Shown piece by piece: positions 62,109-64,000 of a stretch of DNA of 64,000 nt. A model generated the notes under the pieces. It ran no database searches. It was not told where the DNA came from and worked only from the letters and a program-made list of their open reading frames with translations. The position numbers were made by a program, and so were the translations under genes. Source of the stretch: Pseudomonas sp. 102515 (GTDB lineage: Bacteria; Pseudomonadota; Gammaproteobacteria; Pseudomonadales; Pseudomonadaceae). Numbering within the stretch: the first letter of the stretch is position 1; the number at the start of each line of letters is the position of its first letter. Location: contig NZ_JAVHTY010000001.1 in NCBI RefSeq assembly GCF_031085165.1, positions 1,364,001 through 1,428,000 on the forward strand, given 5' to 3'.

Positions 62109-64000
62109 TCAGGGGGTCGGCGGGGAGACCCGCCACCAGTGCCGCGCCTGGCGCTGTCCGCGCGGTGTCTCCCAGCGACCGAGGGTCCAGCTCAGGGCGC
62201 CCAGCGCGGCGGTGTCATAGGGCAGCACGCCGCGCTCGCGATAGCGCGCCAGTACCTGGGGATGGGGATGGCCATAGCGATTGTTCAGTCCGCGCGAGAT
62301 CAGCACGCCGCGCGGTTGGACGGCCTCGATGAAGACGGCGCTGGAGCCGCTGCGACTGCCGTGGTGCGGGGCGACGAGCCACTCCGCTGCCAGGGGCTTG
62401 CCACTGGTCACCAGCTCCGCTTCGCGGCGGGCATCGATATCGCCGGTCAACAGCAGGCGCTCGCCCCTGGCCTCGATCCTGAGCACGCAGGAAGAGGCAT
62501 TGGAATCCGCATCAGGATGCCACCAGGTGGTGAAGCCGACTTCGTTCCACTCCCAGCGAGCGCCGTCTTCACAATCCAGGGCGCGCAACTCCGCCGTGAG
62601 GCGACCCGCCTCGCCACTGAGCACCTGCCCTGGCGGCAGCCCCCTGGCCACGGCCGGTGCACCGCCGGCATGGTCGGCATCGGCATGACTGAGCAGCATG
62701 ACATCCAGGGTGCCGATGCCGGCGGCCTTCAGGTTGGGCAGGACGACCCGGGCGCCGCTGTCATAGCTGCCCAGGCGCGGACCGGCATCGTAGAGCAGCG
62801 CATGCTCACGGGTACGCACCAGCACCGCCAGGCCCTGCCCCACGTCCAGTACGGTGATCCGCGCCAGCCCCTCCGCGGGTACCGGCGGCGGGGGAAACAG
62901 CCCCGGCAGCATCAGCAGCGCGCCGAAGCCGCGCAGCGGCACGCCCGCGGGCAGCAGGGCCAGCAATGCGCCAAAACCCGCCAGCCACAGCGCCCAGGTG
63001 GGCGCGAGGACCGGCTGCCAGGCCGCAGCCAGGTGCGCCAATCCGCTCAGCAGCCAGAGCAGCCCTTGCAACAGGCCACCCGCCAGCAGCAAGGCCGGCG
63101 CCCCCAGCGGCGACCAGAGCAGGGACAGCAGGGTCCCCGCCAGCGCCAGGGGCACGATGGCCAGGTCCATCAGTGGCACGGCCAGGGCGTTGGCCAGCGG
63201 GCCGCTCGGACTCAGGGGCAGGCCCAGCGCCAGGAGCAGCGGCGCCAGGCCCACGGCCATGCACCATTGGGCACGCCCGAGGGTGAGCCACCACGGCAGT
63301 CGGCCCAGGCGGCCGGCGAAGCTCCAGAGCAGCAACAGCACGGCGCCGAAGGACAGCCAGAAACCGGGCAGCAGACTGACCAGCGGATTGGCGGCCAGCA
63401 CCAGTGCCAGGGCCAGCAGGACGGCGTCCGCCAGCCGTACCTGCTGACGCCCGAGCTGCCAGAGCAGTCCCAGGCTGACCATGACGCAGGCCCGTTGCAC
63501 CGGCACCTCGAAGCCAGCCAGCAGTCCGTAGCCCAGCGCGGTGGCGATCGTCAGCACCGCCGCGGACAGGCGCCAGGGCAGCCGCCGCGGCCAGAGACCG
63601 CGGCGCGCCAGGATGACCACCCCGGCATAGACGCCGAGGGCGATCAGGCCGATGTGCTGCCCGGAGATGACCATCAGGTGCACGGTGCCGGTGTCCTGGA
63701 ACAGCTGCCACTGGGCATCGGTGATGCCCGAGCCGTCGCCCACCACCAGGGCGGCGAGCAGCCCGCCCTGCCCGGCGGGATCCCGCGTCTGCAGGTATTG
63801 GCGGATACCATCGCGCCAGGTCGCCAGGCCGCTGGCGGCGGCCAGGCGCTGGCCATCCTTGACGCTGCCGGTAGCGCCTATGCCCTGGGCCAGTAGCCAG
63901 GCTTCGCGATCCTGGCCCAGGGGGTTGGCCAGACCTGAGGGGCCGCGCAACTCAGCGGCCAGGCGCCAGCGCTCGCCGGCCAGCGGGCGGGGCCCTCCGT
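62109..64000 (-). CDS. comEC: DNA internalisation competence protein ComEC/Rec2, N-terminus cut
   Basis: At least 630 aa; open to the window edge, so the N-terminus lies outside. A ComEC channel domain with many helices is followed by a metallo-beta-lactamase-like domain with LLSHADADHAGG, LLLTGDID and APHHGSRSGSS. It would carry single-stranded DNA across the inner membrane. It ends in SPPTP. Natural transformation capacity is not shown by this alone. Confidence 0.93.
   Translation of the reverse strand, partial: GGPRPLAGERWRLAAELRGPSGLANPLGQDREAWLLAQGIGATGSVKDGQRLAAASGLATWRDGIRQYLQTRDPAGQGGLLAALVVGDGSGITDAQWQLFQDTGTVHLMVISGQHIGLIALGVYAGVVILARRGLWPRRLPWRLSAAVLTIATALGYGLLAGFEVPVQRACVMVSLGLLWQLGRQQVRLADAVLLALALVLAANPLVSLLPGFWLSFGAVLLLLWSFAGRLGRLPWWLTLGRAQWCMAVGLAPLLLALGLPLSPSGPLANALAVPLMDLAIVPLALAGTLLSLLWSPLGAPALLLAGGLLQGLLWLLSGLAHLAAAWQPVLAPTWALWLAGFGALLALLPAGVPLRGFGALLMLPGLFPPPPVPAEGLARITVLDVGQGLAVLVRTREHALLYDAGPRLGSYDSGARVVLPNLKAAGIGTLDVMLLSHADADHAGGAPAVARGLPPGQVLSGEAGRLTAELRALDCEDGARWEWNEVGFTTWWHPDADSNASSCVLRIEARGERLLLTGDIDARREAELVTSGKPLAAEWLVAPHHGSRSGSSAVFIEAVQPRGVLISRGLNNRYGHPHPQVLARYRERGVLPYDTAALGALSWTLGRWETPRGQRQARHWWRVSPPTP

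Noticed and set aside
62097-63896. Plus-strand ORF of 599 aa over comEC
   Set aside because: GQ/RQ-rich antisense shadow of the ComEC domains.
1-64000. CRISPR array, prophage, transposon, tRNA or rRNA genes
   Set aside because: No direct-repeat/spacer pattern, integrase, transposase or recognisable RNA gene was seen; repeats present are short dispersed hairpins.

Overview
The window is chromosomal DNA of a high-GC gammaproteobacterium and reads as Pseudomonas sensu lato. Two long gene runs match the order I know from Pseudomonas: trmJ-iscRSUA-hscBA-fdx-iscX-ndk-rlmN-pilF-rodZ-ispG-hisS-yfgM-bamB-der, and comEC/exbB-exbD-lpxK-kdsB-ptpA-murB. Further support comes from the fpr/finR pair, the murein and KDO genes, and Pseudomonas-style dispersed intergenic repeats. 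Most of the window is core genome. I saw no prophage, transposase, CRISPR array, tRNA or rRNA.

Left part (1-10 kb): two divergent HAD hydrolases, a hexapeptide acetyltransferase, trmO, ppnN, a MHYT-GGDEF-EAL c-di-GMP enzyme of the MucR type, a RibD-C/DHFR-like reductase, and fpr divergent from its LysR regulator finR. From 10 to 18 kb: pdxY, then a complete L-threonate/tetronate catabolic operon (FadR-type GntR regulator, ltnD, otnK, otnC, a GntP-family permease, otnI). The route runs L-threonate -> 2-oxo-tetronate -> 3-oxo-tetronate -> 3-oxo-tetronate-4-P -> DHAP + CO2. CA-rich (Hfq/Crc-like) motifs sit beside two of its ribosome binding sites.

From 18 to 36 kb: xseA, small lipoproteins, an exported MRJP/SMP-30-like protein, an M23 peptidase, a YbdG-type mechanosensitive channel, a GST, leuA with a newly spotted leucine-rich leader ORF, a DgcE-like MASE1-PAS-GGDEF-EAL protein, an aldo/keto reductase, an Lrp regulator divergent from an IscS paralogue across a perfect 16-bp palindrome, and an omega-amidase/methionine aminotransferase pair.

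From 36.7 to 52.6 kb almost everything is on the minus strand: the der...iscR block. The isc genes make Fe-S clusters, and the nearby rlmN and ispG products are [4Fe-4S] enzymes. A clear sigma70 promoter before iscR carries two abutting IscR type-1-like sites, consistent with feedback control by cluster status. The suhB gene diverges from trmJ.

From 53.6 to 64 kb: sspB, sspA, and a shortened, divergent petABC (cytochrome bc1) coupled by stop/start overlaps to murB, ptpA, kdsB, the UPF0434 gene, lpxK, exbD and exbB. The window ends in comEC, which is cut by the right edge. Intergenic gaps hold several families of short hairpin repeats, some in paired opposite copies, and one pair overlaps the pdxY stop codon. 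I found no obviously new multi-gene system. The best leads are regulatory: the leu leader ORF, the Lrp/IscS2 palindrome, the CA motifs and the repeat families.
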